The notes beneath the pieces were generated by a model that made no database searches, was not told where the DNA came from, and saw only the letters and a list, made by a program, of their open reading frames with translations. Position numbers and translations under genes: made by a program. Positions 26,216 through 33,716 of a stretch of DNA of 64,000 nt are shown here, one piece after another (the first letter of the stretch is position 1; every line of letters begins with the position of its first letter). Source of the stretch: Catenulispora yoronensis (lineage in GTDB: Bacteria; Actinomycetota; Actinomycetes; Streptomycetales; Catenulisporaceae); contig NZ_BAAAQN010000019.1 of assembly GCF_039531695.1 (NCBI RefSeq), forward strand, positions 62,001-126,000. Direction: 5' to 3'.

Positions 26216-28531
26216 GTGGACGAGCGGATCGCCGAGGCCCTGGCGGCCGGCGGGATCGTGACCCCGTTCCCGATCCAGGCCGCCACCATCCCGGTCGCGC
26301 TCACCGGCGCCGACGTCATCGGCCAGGCCAAGACCGGCACCGGCAAGACCCTGGCCTTCGGCATCCCGGTGCTGCAGCGGATGGTCCGCGAACTCGCGGC
26401 CGCCACCGCGCGCGCCGAGGAGTCCGCGATCTCCGACGGCACGGCGACCGCCGCGGCCGCCGCCCCGTCCGGCACCGTCACCGCCTCCGTGGACACCGCC
26501 GGCACCACCGACGCCACTGACGCCACCGACGCCGACGAGGCCGCCGAGGCCGCCGAGGCCGCCGCCGCGCCCGCCGCCGGCCCCTCCGGCCGCGGTCGCC
26601 GCACCCGCGGCCGGGGCGGCCGCAAGCTGGCCGCCGCCGCGGCCCCCACCGGCGCCCCGGGCCGCCCGCTCGGCCTGGTGGTCGAGCCGACCCGCGAACT
26701 GGCCGTGCAGGTCACCGAGGACCTCTCGGCGGCCGGCAAGGTGATGGCCGCCCGTGTGCAGTCCGTCTACGGCGGCCGCGCCTACGAGCCGCAGATCGCC
26801 GCCCTGTCGGCCGGCGTCGATGTGGTCGTCGGCACCCCCGGCCGGCTGCTCGACCTGGCCAAGCAGGGGCACCTGGACCTGTCCGGCGTGCGCATGCTGG
26901 TCCTGGACGAGGCCGACGAGATGCTGGACCTGGGCTTCCTGCCCGACGTCGAGCGGATCGTGAAGCACGTCCCGAACGACCGCCAGACGCTGCTGTTCTC
27001 GGCCACGATGCCGGGCCAGGTCATCGCGCTGGCGCGGCAGTACATGACCAAGCCGACGCACATCCGGGCCTCCGACCCGCACGACTCCGGCACCACGGTT
27101 GCCAACATCACGCAGCGCGTCTACCGCGCGCACGCGCTGGACAAGACCGAGATGCTGGCCCGCATGCTCCAGGCCGAGGGCCGGGGCCTGACCATGGTGT
27201 TCTGCCGCACCAAGCGCACCGCGGCCAAGGTCGCCGAGGAGCTCGACGACCGCGGCTACGCCGCCGCGGCGGTGCACGGCGACCTCGGCCAGGGCGCCCG
27301 CGAGCAGGCGCTGCGCGCCTTCCGCAACGGCAAGGTCGACGTCCTGGTGGCCACCGACGTGGCGGCCCGGGGCATCGACGTGGAGGGTGTCACCCACGTG
27401 GTGAACTTCCAGTGCCCCGAGGACGACAAGACCTATCTGCACCGGATCGGCCGCACCGCGCGGGCCGGCGCCTCCGGCACCGCGGTGACCTTCGTCGACT
27501 GGGACGAGGTGCCGCGCTGGAACCTGATCAACAAGACGCTCGGTCTGGACTACCACGAGCCCCGCGAGACCTACTCGACCTCCGAGTGGTTCTTCGAGGA
27601 GCTCGGGATCCCGGCGGACTCCAAGGGCCGGCTGCTGAAGTCGCAGCAGACCCGGGCCGGGCTGGCCGCCGAAGAGGTCGAGGACCTCGGCGAGACCGGC
27701 CGCGGCGCGGGCACGCGGGCCCGTGCGTCGCAGCGGCCGGAGCGTCCGGAGCGGTCCGAGCGGTCCGAGCGCGCGGAGCGGCCGGCTCGTGCGAAGCGCG
27801 ATCGGGTGCGGACGCGCGGCGGGCAGCGGCTCGGTGACGAGGCGCTGGGCGCGGAGGCGCTGGGCGACGAGGCACTCGGCGCGGAGGTGTTGGGCGGCTC
27901 GCGCAGCGAGGCGGGCGCCGGCGGCGCCGGGGCCGGTGAGGGCGCGGAGCGGCCGAAGCGGACGCGGAGTCGGACGCGCGGCGGCGCCGCGAGGGCCGAG
28001 GCGGCGTTCGTGAGCGCCGAAGGCGCGGTCGCTGAAGACGCAGTCGAAGCGGCGGACACCGCGGTGTCCGGGGCCGAGGCGGAGCCGCTGAAGCGGACCC
28101 GCGGCCGGTCGCGGAGCGGCGCCAGGGCCGAGACCGGCCTGACCGCTCTGACCGCCGAGACCACGATCGCCGACGACGCCGTGCAGGCGGGTGCGGTGAC
28201 CGAGGTGGAGGCCGAGGACAAGCCCAAGCGCACGCGCAGCCGGGCAACCACGAACACCGAGGCCGTCGACCCGGCGGCGGACGCCGAGCAGCCGAAGCGG
28301 GCGCGGGGCCGGTCCAAGACCGTCACCGAGACCGTGCCGGAGACCGTGATCGCCGCGGTCGAGGCACCGGCGGAGAAGCCGAAGCGCGCGCGGACCCGCA
28401 AGTCCGCGGAAGCCGCCGAGGTGCCGACCGTCGACCTGGCGGAGAAGCCGAAGCGGAGCCGGCGCACCCTCGCCGACACCGCGGGCCTGACCTCCACCGG
28501 CGTCGCCGCCACCGGTAACTACAACTCCTGA
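26216..28531 (+). CDS. DEAD-box ATP-dependent RNA helicase with long basic tail
   Basis: At least 771 residues, given from the first canonical start (GTG). The Q-motif aromatic (TFRDLG) lies upstream of this GTG in the same frame, so the true N-terminus is probably near 26120. Motifs seen: FPIQ, Walker A AKTGTGKT, PTRELA, DEAD in VLDEADEML, SAT in FSATMP and HRIGRTARAG. Two oddities: an Ala/Asp-rich insertion of about 85 residues with RGRGGRK between motifs I and Ia, and a C-terminal tail of nearly 300 residues with repeated KPKRTRSR-type blocks, likely disordered and RNA-binding. Probably a ribosome-assembly or cold-shock helicase like mycobacterial RhlE. Confidence 0.92.
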   Translation: MDERIAEALAAGGIVTPFPIQAATIPVALTGADVIGQAKTGTGKTLAFGIPVLQRMVRELAAATARAEESAISDGTATAAAAAPSGTVTASVDTAGTTDATDATDADEAAEAAEAAAAPAAGPSGRGRRTRGRGGRKLAAAAAPTGAPGRPLGLVVEPTRELAVQVTEDLSAAGKVMAARVQSVYGGRAYEPQIAALSAGVDVVVGTPGRLLDLAKQGHLDLSGVRMLVLDEADEMLDLGFLPDVERIVKHVPNDRQTLLFSATMPGQVIALARQYMTKPTHIRASDPHDSGTTVANITQRVYRAHALDKTEMLARMLQAEGRGLTMVFCRTKRTAAKVAEELDDRGYAAAAVHGDLGQGAREQALRAFRNGKVDVLVATDVAARGIDVEGVTHVVNFQCPEDDKTYLHRIGRTARAGASGTAVTFVDWDEVPRWNLINKTLGLDYHEPRETYSTSEWFFEELGIPADSKGRLLKSQQTRAGLAAEEVEDLGETGRGAGTRARASQRPERPERSERSERAERPARAKRDRVRTRGGQRLGDEALGAEALGDEALGAEVLGGSRSEAGAGGAGAGEGAERPKRTRSRTRGGAARAEAAFVSAEGAVAEDAVEAADTAVSGAEAEPLKRTRGRSRSGARAETGLTALTAETTIADDAVQAGAVTEVEAEDKPKRTRSRATTNTEAVDPAADAEQPKRARGRSKTVTETVPETVIAAVEAPAEKPKRARTRKSAEAAEVPTVDLAEKPKRSRRTLADTAGLTSTGVAATGNYNS

Positions 28532-28535
28532 TCGC

Positions 28536-28584
28536 GCACGCCACCGGCCCGGAACCTGACCCAGGTTCCGGGCCGGTGGCGTGC
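28536..28584 (+). terminator. 23-bp perfect stem terminator after the helicase gene
   Basis: A perfect 23-bp inverted repeat with a 3-nt loop begins 5 bp after the helicase stop codon. The arms start GCACGCCACCGGCCCGGAAC and end with its complement. No T-run follows. Confidence 0.92.
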
Positions 28585-28658
28585 TGGGGCTCCTCACCCC
28601 GACGACGTGGAGTGGGCAGCTCAAGCACCGCCCAGCCCGGGCCACTACCCTCGTGTTC

Positions 28659-29522
28659 ATGAGCACCCCGCCCTTCGTCGACCTGCCGCCCCACACCAGT
28701 GCGGTACAGCTGCCGACCACCGGCGGTCCGCTCGCCGCGCTGCGTGCGGTGCCGCCGGCGGGCGTCGCGCAGCGGGGTGTCGCGGTGCTCGTGCCCGGAT
28801 ACACCGGGTCGAAGGAGGACTTCATCGCGGTGCTGGCACCGTTGGCGGAGGCCGGGTTCGAGGCGATCGCCGTCGACCAGCGGGGACAGAACGAGTCCGC
28901 CGGGCCCGACGACCCCGCCGCGTACACACTCGCGCGCTTGTCCGAAGACCTCGCCGAAGTCATCGACGGGCTCGACGCCGACGCAGTGCACGTGCTCGGC
29001 CATTCCTTCGGCGGCCTGGTGGCCCGGGAGTACGCGCTGGCCCTGCCCGAGCGCGTGCGAAGTCTGGCGATCTTCGACTCCGGACCGGCAGCGGTGCCAG
29101 GACGGTCGGCCGAGCAGGCGAAGCTGCTGGTGGCCGCGGCCGGGTTCCTGAGTACGGCGCAGATCTGGGTGGAGATACAAAAGCTGGCCGCCGCCGAGGG
29201 AGCACCACAGCATCCCGACCCCGCTGTGCGCGCGTTCTTACAGCGCCGCTTCGAAGCGAACGACCTCGGAATGCTGATCGGCATGGGCACCTCGATCCTC
29301 GAAGCCCCGGACCGCACCGACGAACTCGCCGCCGCCGGACTCCCGCTCCTGCTGGCGGCCGGAGTCGGCGACGACGCCTGGCCGGTCGCGCTCCAGAAGG
29401 AAATGGCGACGCGACTCGCCACAGAGCTGGTCCTCATCGAGAACGCCGCACACTCACCGGCTGCCGAGAACCCCGCCCTGACCGCCCAGATCCTCACAGA
29501 CTTCTGGAACCAGAACAGCTAA
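28659..29522 (+). CDS. Alpha/beta hydrolase
   Basis: 287 residues from ATG 28659. The fold is shown by VLVPGYTGSKEDF (oxyanion region), the nucleophile elbow GHSFGG, the acid region LLLAAGVGDD and the catalytic His in ENAAHSPA. A small helical cap is present (about residues 150-215). No signal peptide. Substrate class (ester, lactone or haloperoxidase-like) is not predictable. The start lies about 75 bp after the helicase terminator, so it has its own promoter. Confidence 0.88.
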   Translation: MSTPPFVDLPPHTSAVQLPTTGGPLAALRAVPPAGVAQRGVAVLVPGYTGSKEDFIAVLAPLAEAGFEAIAVDQRGQNESAGPDDPAAYTLARLSEDLAEVIDGLDADAVHVLGHSFGGLVAREYALALPERVRSLAIFDSGPAAVPGRSAEQAKLLVAAAGFLSTAQIWVEIQKLAAAEGAPQHPDPAVRAFLQRRFEANDLGMLIGMGTSILEAPDRTDELAAAGLPLLLAAGVGDDAWPVALQKEMATRLATELVLIENAAHSPAAENPALTAQILTDFWNQNS

Positions 29523-29576
29523 CCGGGCACGCATAACCCGCGCGCGCCAACGCTTCCGACCCATTCAGCCACCAAG

Positions 29577-29872
29577 CGTCGGCCCGCGAAAACCAACTCG
29601 CCAAAGCCCCCGGGATCCGTAGGCCCGCGCTCCCGAACCCACAGCGGCCGACTTCCGCTCACCCGCGAACCCAGTTGGTCCAAGACCTCGGGATCGATGC
29701 TGCCGAAGTCCTGGACCCGGAACAGCCAACTGCTGCTCGCTCGCGAAACCAGTTCCTTCCAGACCTTAGGAATCCGTGCACCTCGGGATCCGCGCTCCCG
29801 AACCTTCGAACTCAGAACGGCTTGATACCGCTCGCCCGCGAAACCAGCTCCTCATAGACCTCCGGATCCGTG
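29577..29872. repeat. Degenerate tandem copies of the PHP gene 3' end
   Basis: Three decayed copies of a roughly 43-bp segment lie at 29577-29620, 29657-29699 and 29732-29778, spaced about 78 bp apart. The parent segment is inside the PHP gene at 29830-29872. All share (c/t)cgcgaa(a)ccag followed by agacct and gatccg-like blocks. The stretch 29523-29811 otherwise holds no gene. Confidence 0.75.
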
Positions 29873-30678
29873 GTCTCGGCGCCGAGCGGAGTCGACTTCC
29901 GGGAGCCGTGCCAGTCCGAAGAACCCGTGGTGAGCAGGCCGAGTTCGGTCGCCAGCCCGCGGACCTGGTCGCGCTCCTTCGGTCCGTGGTCCGGGTGGTT
30001 CATCTCGATGCCGGTCAGGCCCGCTTCGGCGAAGGCGGCGATGTCGTCGTCGGTCACGATCGGGCCGCGGCGCCAGGCCAGCGGGTGGGCCATCACCGTC
30101 ACTCCGCCGGCGGCGCGGACCAGGTCGATCGCGCGGAAGGGGTCCATGTCGTTCTTGTCCACGCGGGCGCGGCCGTTCTCGCCGAGCCAGTCGGGGCCGA
30201 AGGCGTCGTCGACGGAGGCCACCACGCCGACCTCGACCAGGGCCGAGGCCACGTGCGGGCGGCCCACGACGCCGTCGCCGGCGATCTCCTGGACCCGCTC
30301 CCAGGTGATCGGCGCGCCGAGTTCGCGGGCTTTGGCCACCATGGCCTCGGCGCGGTGGGTACGGGAGTCGCGGATGTCGCCGAGAGCGGCGTCCAGGGCG
30401 GCGTCCTCGGGGTCGAAGAGGTAGCCGAGCAGGTGCAGGCCGATGTCGCGGATCTTGCAGCTGATCTCCACGCCGGGCACCACGTGCCGGATCGAGGACC
30501 AGACCCCGGCCTCCCGGCCGTAGGTCAGCGCCCGATGGGCCTCCGCCCAGCCGCCGACACCGTCGTGGTCCGTGATGGCCACCACCGTCAGGCCCGCGGC
30601 CTCGGCCATCGGGACCAGTTCGGCCGGGTCGTAGGTCCCGTCGGAGGCAGTGGTGTGGGCGTGCAGATCGATACGCAT
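29812..30678 (-). CDS. PHP-domain phosphoesterase
   Basis: 288 residues. The four PHP motifs are present: DLHAHTTASDG, ITDHDGVGG, the metal Glu in PGVEISCK with a downstream His, and the last Asp/His in GSSDWHG. The length and C-terminal HxH region match TrpH/YciV-type enzymes that hydrolyse nucleoside 3',5'-bisphosphates or RNA 5' ends. The metal-binding residues look complete. Its 3' end has been tandemly duplicated into the downstream intergenic region. Confidence 0.92.
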   Translation of the reverse strand: MRIDLHAHTTASDGTYDPAELVPMAEAAGLTVVAITDHDGVGGWAEAHRALTYGREAGVWSSIRHVVPGVEISCKIRDIGLHLLGYLFDPEDAALDAALGDIRDSRTHRAEAMVAKARELGAPITWERVQEIAGDGVVGRPHVASALVEVGVVASVDDAFGPDWLGENGRARVDKNDMDPFRAIDLVRAAGGVTVMAHPLAWRRGPIVTDDDIAAFAEAGLTGIEMNHPDHGPKERDQVRGLATELGLLTTGSSDWHGSRKSTPLGAETTDPEVYEELVSRASGIKPF

Positions 30679-30745
30679 ACGCCCACGCTACAGAGCGCGC
30701 GACCGGTAGGTCGGTGGGCTTACCGGCCGGCGAACCCCGGCCCGC

Positions 30746-31573
30746 CTACCGCGTCACCGTTCCCCCGTCGACCACCATCGACTCCCCGTTCACGAACGAC
30801 GCCGCCTCCGAGCACAGCCACACCGCCGCCGACGCGATCTGCTCCGGCTGCCCGAGGAAGGCCCCGCCGCCCGCCGCACCCCTGGCTGCCACACCCCCGG
30901 CTGCCGCACCCCCGGCCGCCACTCCCCCGGCGGCATCCCGGGACTGCTTGGCGACCTCCGGCCGTTCTGCGGCCGAGGCACGGATCATCGGCGTGTCGAC
31001 CACACCAGGGCAGATCGCGTTGATCCGCAGCCCGGCGTTGCGGTACTCCTTCGCCGCGGTCTTGGTGAGCCCCAGCACCCCGTGCTTGGCGGAACAGTAC
31101 GGGGACAGATACGGCACCGGCACCAGGCCGGCGGCCGAGGCGATGTTGACGACCGTCCCCGCTCCGTTCGGCAGCATCGCCCGGATCTCGTGCTTCAACG
31201 ACAGGAAGGTGCCGGTCAGGTCGATCCCCAGGACCCGGTTCCATTCCGCCAGCTCCATGTCCGCGATCTTCGCGCCGCTGCCGGCCACGCCGGCGCAGTT
31301 CACGGCCGCGTCCAGGCGCCCGAACTCGGCGACCGCCAGCGCCACGGCGGCCTCGACCTCCGCCTCCACCGCGACATCCGCGCGGACGAACAGCGCCGTC
31401 CCGCCAGCCTTGCGCACCAGCTCCACCGTCTCCGGTCCGGAGTGGTCCCCGGTCTCGGCGACGTCCACCACCACGACCGCCGCCGCGCCCTCGGCGGCGA
31501 ACAGCTCGGCGGTGGCACGGCCGATGCCGCTGCCGCCGCCGGTCACCAACGCGATCTTTCCCTGTGCCAGCAT
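30746..31573 (-). CDS. Short-chain dehydrogenase/reductase
   Basis: 275 residues from ATG 31573. Classical SDR motifs: TGGGSGIG for the cofactor, NCAG, the catalytic Ser in NIASAAG, and Tyr/Lys in SPYCSAKHG. An insertion rich in Ala and Gly (GVAAGGAAAGG-like) sits in the substrate-binding loop just before the C-terminal strand and is encoded by four 15-bp repeats. A longer N-terminal frame exists but adds nothing conserved. It is divergent from the ECF41 sigma gene. Substrate unknown. Confidence 0.9.
   Translation of the reverse strand: MLAQGKIALVTGGGSGIGRATAELFAAEGAAAVVVVDVAETGDHSGPETVELVRKAGGTALFVRADVAVEAEVEAAVALAVAEFGRLDAAVNCAGVAGSGAKIADMELAEWNRVLGIDLTGTFLSLKHEIRAMLPNGAGTVVNIASAAGLVPVPYLSPYCSAKHGVLGLTKTAAKEYRNAGLRINAICPGVVDTPMIRASAAERPEVAKQSRDAAGGVAAGGAAAGGVAARGAAGGGAFLGQPEQIASAAVWLCSEAASFVNGESMVVDGGTVTR
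30879..30938. repeat. 15-bp in-frame minisatellite in the SDR gene
   Basis: Four units of the type cccccggctgccgca encode the Ala/Gly-rich insertion in the substrate loop of the SDR protein. Confidence 0.88.
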
Positions 31574-31640
31574 GCGCGCACCGTAGGGCAGGCGGCACCA
31601 GGCGTCCATGCCCATCGACACGGGTAATAGGCTGCCTTCC

Positions 31641-32582
31641 GTGGACCAGGACCTCCCGACCCGGGACGACACCGCCGCCGCCGACGTCTTCAACCAGCAC
31701 CGCGGGCTGCTGACCTCGGTCGCCTACCGGGTGCTGGGCCGCTGGAGCGACGCCGAGGACGTGGTGCAGGACGCGTGGCTGCGCTGGAACGGCTCGGACT
31801 ACGCCAAGATCGAGGACCCCAAGGCCTTCCTGGTCACGGTCACCACCCGGCTGGCCATCGACCAGCTGCGCAAGGTCCAGACCCGCAAGGAGTCCTACGT
31901 CGGGCCGTGGCTGCCGGAGCCGGTGCTGACCCGGGACGGCGCGGACAGCGCCCCGGACGCCGCCGACCGCGTGGTCCTGGACGACACCGTCTCGCTGGCG
32001 ATGCTGCTGGTGATGGAGACCCTGTCGCCGCTGGAGCGCGCGGTGTTCGTGCTGCGCGAGGCCTTCGACTACAGCTTCGCCGAGATCGCCGCGATGCTGG
32101 ACCGCAGCGAGCCCGCCGTGCGGCAGCTGCTGGTCCGGGCCCGGACGCACGTCCACGAGAAGCGCCCGCGCTACCCGATGGACGACGCGCAGCGGCAGAG
32201 CGTCGCCGACCGCTTCCTCAACGCCTGCGTCGGCGGCGACATCAGGCCCCTGCTGGAGCTGCTCTCGCCGGACATCACGCTGATCGCCGACGGCGGCGGC
32301 TTCGTCACCGCGGCCCGGCGGCCGGTGGAGGGCCGGGACCACGTCGCGCGGTTCCTGCTCGGCATTGTCGAGAAGTACTCCAAGTTCCTCGAAGAGGGCG
32401 CCGACCTGCGCATCGAGGTCGTCGTCGGCGGCGTCAACGGCGCGCCGGCGATCGTGGCGTTCGTCGACGGCAAGCTGCTCTACGTCTACACGCTCGACCT
32501 GGACGAGGACGGCCGGATCCGCACCGTCTTCGGCATGGCCAACCCCTCCAAGCTCGACGGAGTCCGCGCGCTGGAGGGGTGA
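31641..32582 (+). CDS. ECF41-family RNA polymerase sigma factor (SigJ-like)
   Basis: 313 residues from GTG 31641; an ATG at 31608 is also possible. Sigma region 2 (VLGRWSDAEDVVQDAWLRW) and region 4 (LSPLERAVFVLREAFDYSF) are followed by a SnoaL-like C-terminal domain. The ECF41 hallmarks are present: PWLPEP in the linker, DGGG in the C-terminal domain and NPSKL near the end. In ECF41 factors the fused domain replaces an anti-sigma factor. The downstream epimerase is a typical ECF41 partner and target. Confidence 0.93.
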   Translation: MDQDLPTRDDTAAADVFNQHRGLLTSVAYRVLGRWSDAEDVVQDAWLRWNGSDYAKIEDPKAFLVTVTTRLAIDQLRKVQTRKESYVGPWLPEPVLTRDGADSAPDAADRVVLDDTVSLAMLLVMETLSPLERAVFVLREAFDYSFAEIAAMLDRSEPAVRQLLVRARTHVHEKRPRYPMDDAQRQSVADRFLNACVGGDIRPLLELLSPDITLIADGGGFVTAARRPVEGRDHVARFLLGIVEKYSKFLEEGADLRIEVVVGGVNGAPAIVAFVDGKLLYVYTLDLDEDGRIRTVFGMANPSKLDGVRALEG

Positions 32583-32614
32583 CAGGAGGGTCGACCTGGC
32601 GTGACCCAGGTCAC

Positions 32615-32649
32615 ACGGAGCCGTGTCACAGGACCCGGCACGGCTCCGT
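32615..32649 (+). terminator. 11-bp hairpin after the sigma gene, overlapping a promoter-like motif
   Basis: ACGGAGCCGTG / CACGGCTCCGT form an 11-bp stem with a 13-nt loop 32 bp after the sigma-factor stop. It could terminate the sigma transcript, but it overlaps the ECF41-type promoter motif described separately. Confidence 0.55.
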
Positions 32650-32650
32650 C
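32624..32650 (+). promoter_or_regulatory. ECF41-type promoter motif before the epimerase gene
   Basis: TGTCACA at 32624-32630 and CGTC at 32647-32650 are separated by 16 bp. This agrees with the ECF41 promoter as I recall it (TGTCACA-N16-CGTC). The start codon is 55 bp downstream. Confidence 0.65.
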
Positions 32651-32704
32651 CTTGTGGTCAGAAGACACGGGAAACCGTAGCTCACCTGACATAAGGAGCA
32701 GATC

Positions 32705-33631
32705 ATGCGTATCCTCCTCGCCGGCGCCAGCGGCGTCTTCGGCAGCGTCCTCGCTCCGGCCCTGCTCGACGCCGGGCACGAGGTCGTCGGCATCACCCGC
32801 TCGCAGGGCGGCGTGCGCAGCATCGAGGCGATGGGCGCCACCGCCGTCGTGGCCGACGTGATGAGACGCGACCAGTTGCTCGCCGCGGTCCACGGCCAAC
32901 ACTTCGACGCCGTCATCAGCCAGCTGACAGCGCTGAAGAAGCCGCCGCTGCGCAACAAGGACATGCACACCACCAACGTCCTGCGCACCGTCGGCACCGA
33001 GAACCTGATGGCCGTGGCCAAGGCGGTCGGCGCGACGCGGTTCCTGACCCAGTCGATGATCTTCGGTTACGGCTACGGCGACCTGGGCCCGGTGCCGGTC
33101 ACCGAGAACAGGGCGTTCGGACCGTCCCCGCGCAAGGGCTTCGCAGAGCACGGCGAGGCGATGCTGCGCAACGAGCAGATCGCCTTCTCCGAGCCCGGGA
33201 TCGACGGGATCGCGCTGCGCTACGGCCTCTTCTACGGCGGCCCGGCGACCAACGCCTACGTGGACCTGCTCCAGGCGGGCAAGCTCCCGATCGTGAAGGC
33301 GGGCACGACGTCCTTCGTCCATCTCGCGGACGCCGCGAGCGCGACCGTCGCCGCGCTGGAGCGGGGCCGGGGCGGCGAGGCGTACAACATCGTCGACGAC
33401 GTCCCGGTGCCGTTCTCGGCCATCGTGCTGGAGATCGCCGAGGACTACGGGACGAAGAAGCCCCGGACCCTGCCGGCCTGGACGACCAAGCCGATGCCCT
33501 ACCTCCATGCCGCCGTGACCGGGCGCTACCTGATGGCCAACGACAAGGCGAAGCGGGAGCTCGGCTGGATGCCCGCGTTCCCGTCCATCCAGGAGGGCGT
33601 GCGCGCGGACGCCAAAGCCGCCGGGCTGTAG
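32705..33631 (+). CDS. NAD(P)-dependent epimerase/dehydratase, likely ECF41 target
   Basis: 308 residues with AGGAG before the ATG. The extended-SDR Rossmann motif is GASGVFGS near residue 8. The usual YxxxK is not obvious; the corresponding region reads YGYGDLGPVPVTE, so it may belong to the atypical NmrA/epimerase branch and act as a redox-sensor-like or non-classical enzyme. Carboxymuconolactone decarboxylases, oxidoreductases and epimerases are the typical neighbours of ECF41 factors. The gene lies just after the sigma gene with an ECF41-like promoter. Confidence 0.87.
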   Translation: MRILLAGASGVFGSVLAPALLDAGHEVVGITRSQGGVRSIEAMGATAVVADVMRRDQLLAAVHGQHFDAVISQLTALKKPPLRNKDMHTTNVLRTVGTENLMAVAKAVGATRFLTQSMIFGYGYGDLGPVPVTENRAFGPSPRKGFAEHGEAMLRNEQIAFSEPGIDGIALRYGLFYGGPATNAYVDLLQAGKLPIVKAGTTSFVHLADAASATVAALERGRGGEAYNIVDDVPVPFSAIVLEIAEDYGTKKPRTLPAWTTKPMPYLHAAVTGRYLMANDKAKRELGWMPAFPSIQEGVRADAKAAGL

Positions 33632-33650
33632 CAGCCGCGGAAAAGGGTTA

Positions 33651-33688
33651 AGCCCTCTGATCCGGTGAGGGAGTCGGATCAGAGGGCT
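33651..33688. terminator. Bidirectional hairpin terminator
   Basis: Perfect 14-bp stem AGCCCTCTGATCCG and its complement, 10-nt loop, between the convergent epimerase and aldehyde dehydrogenase genes. Confidence 0.88.
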
Positions 33689-33716
33689 GAGCGCGCGCCG
33701 GGCTGGAACCGAGGAT

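Noticed and set aside
29577..29778. CRISPR-like array
   Set aside because: The repeats are degenerate, derived from the adjacent gene, spaced about 78 bp and without cas genes.
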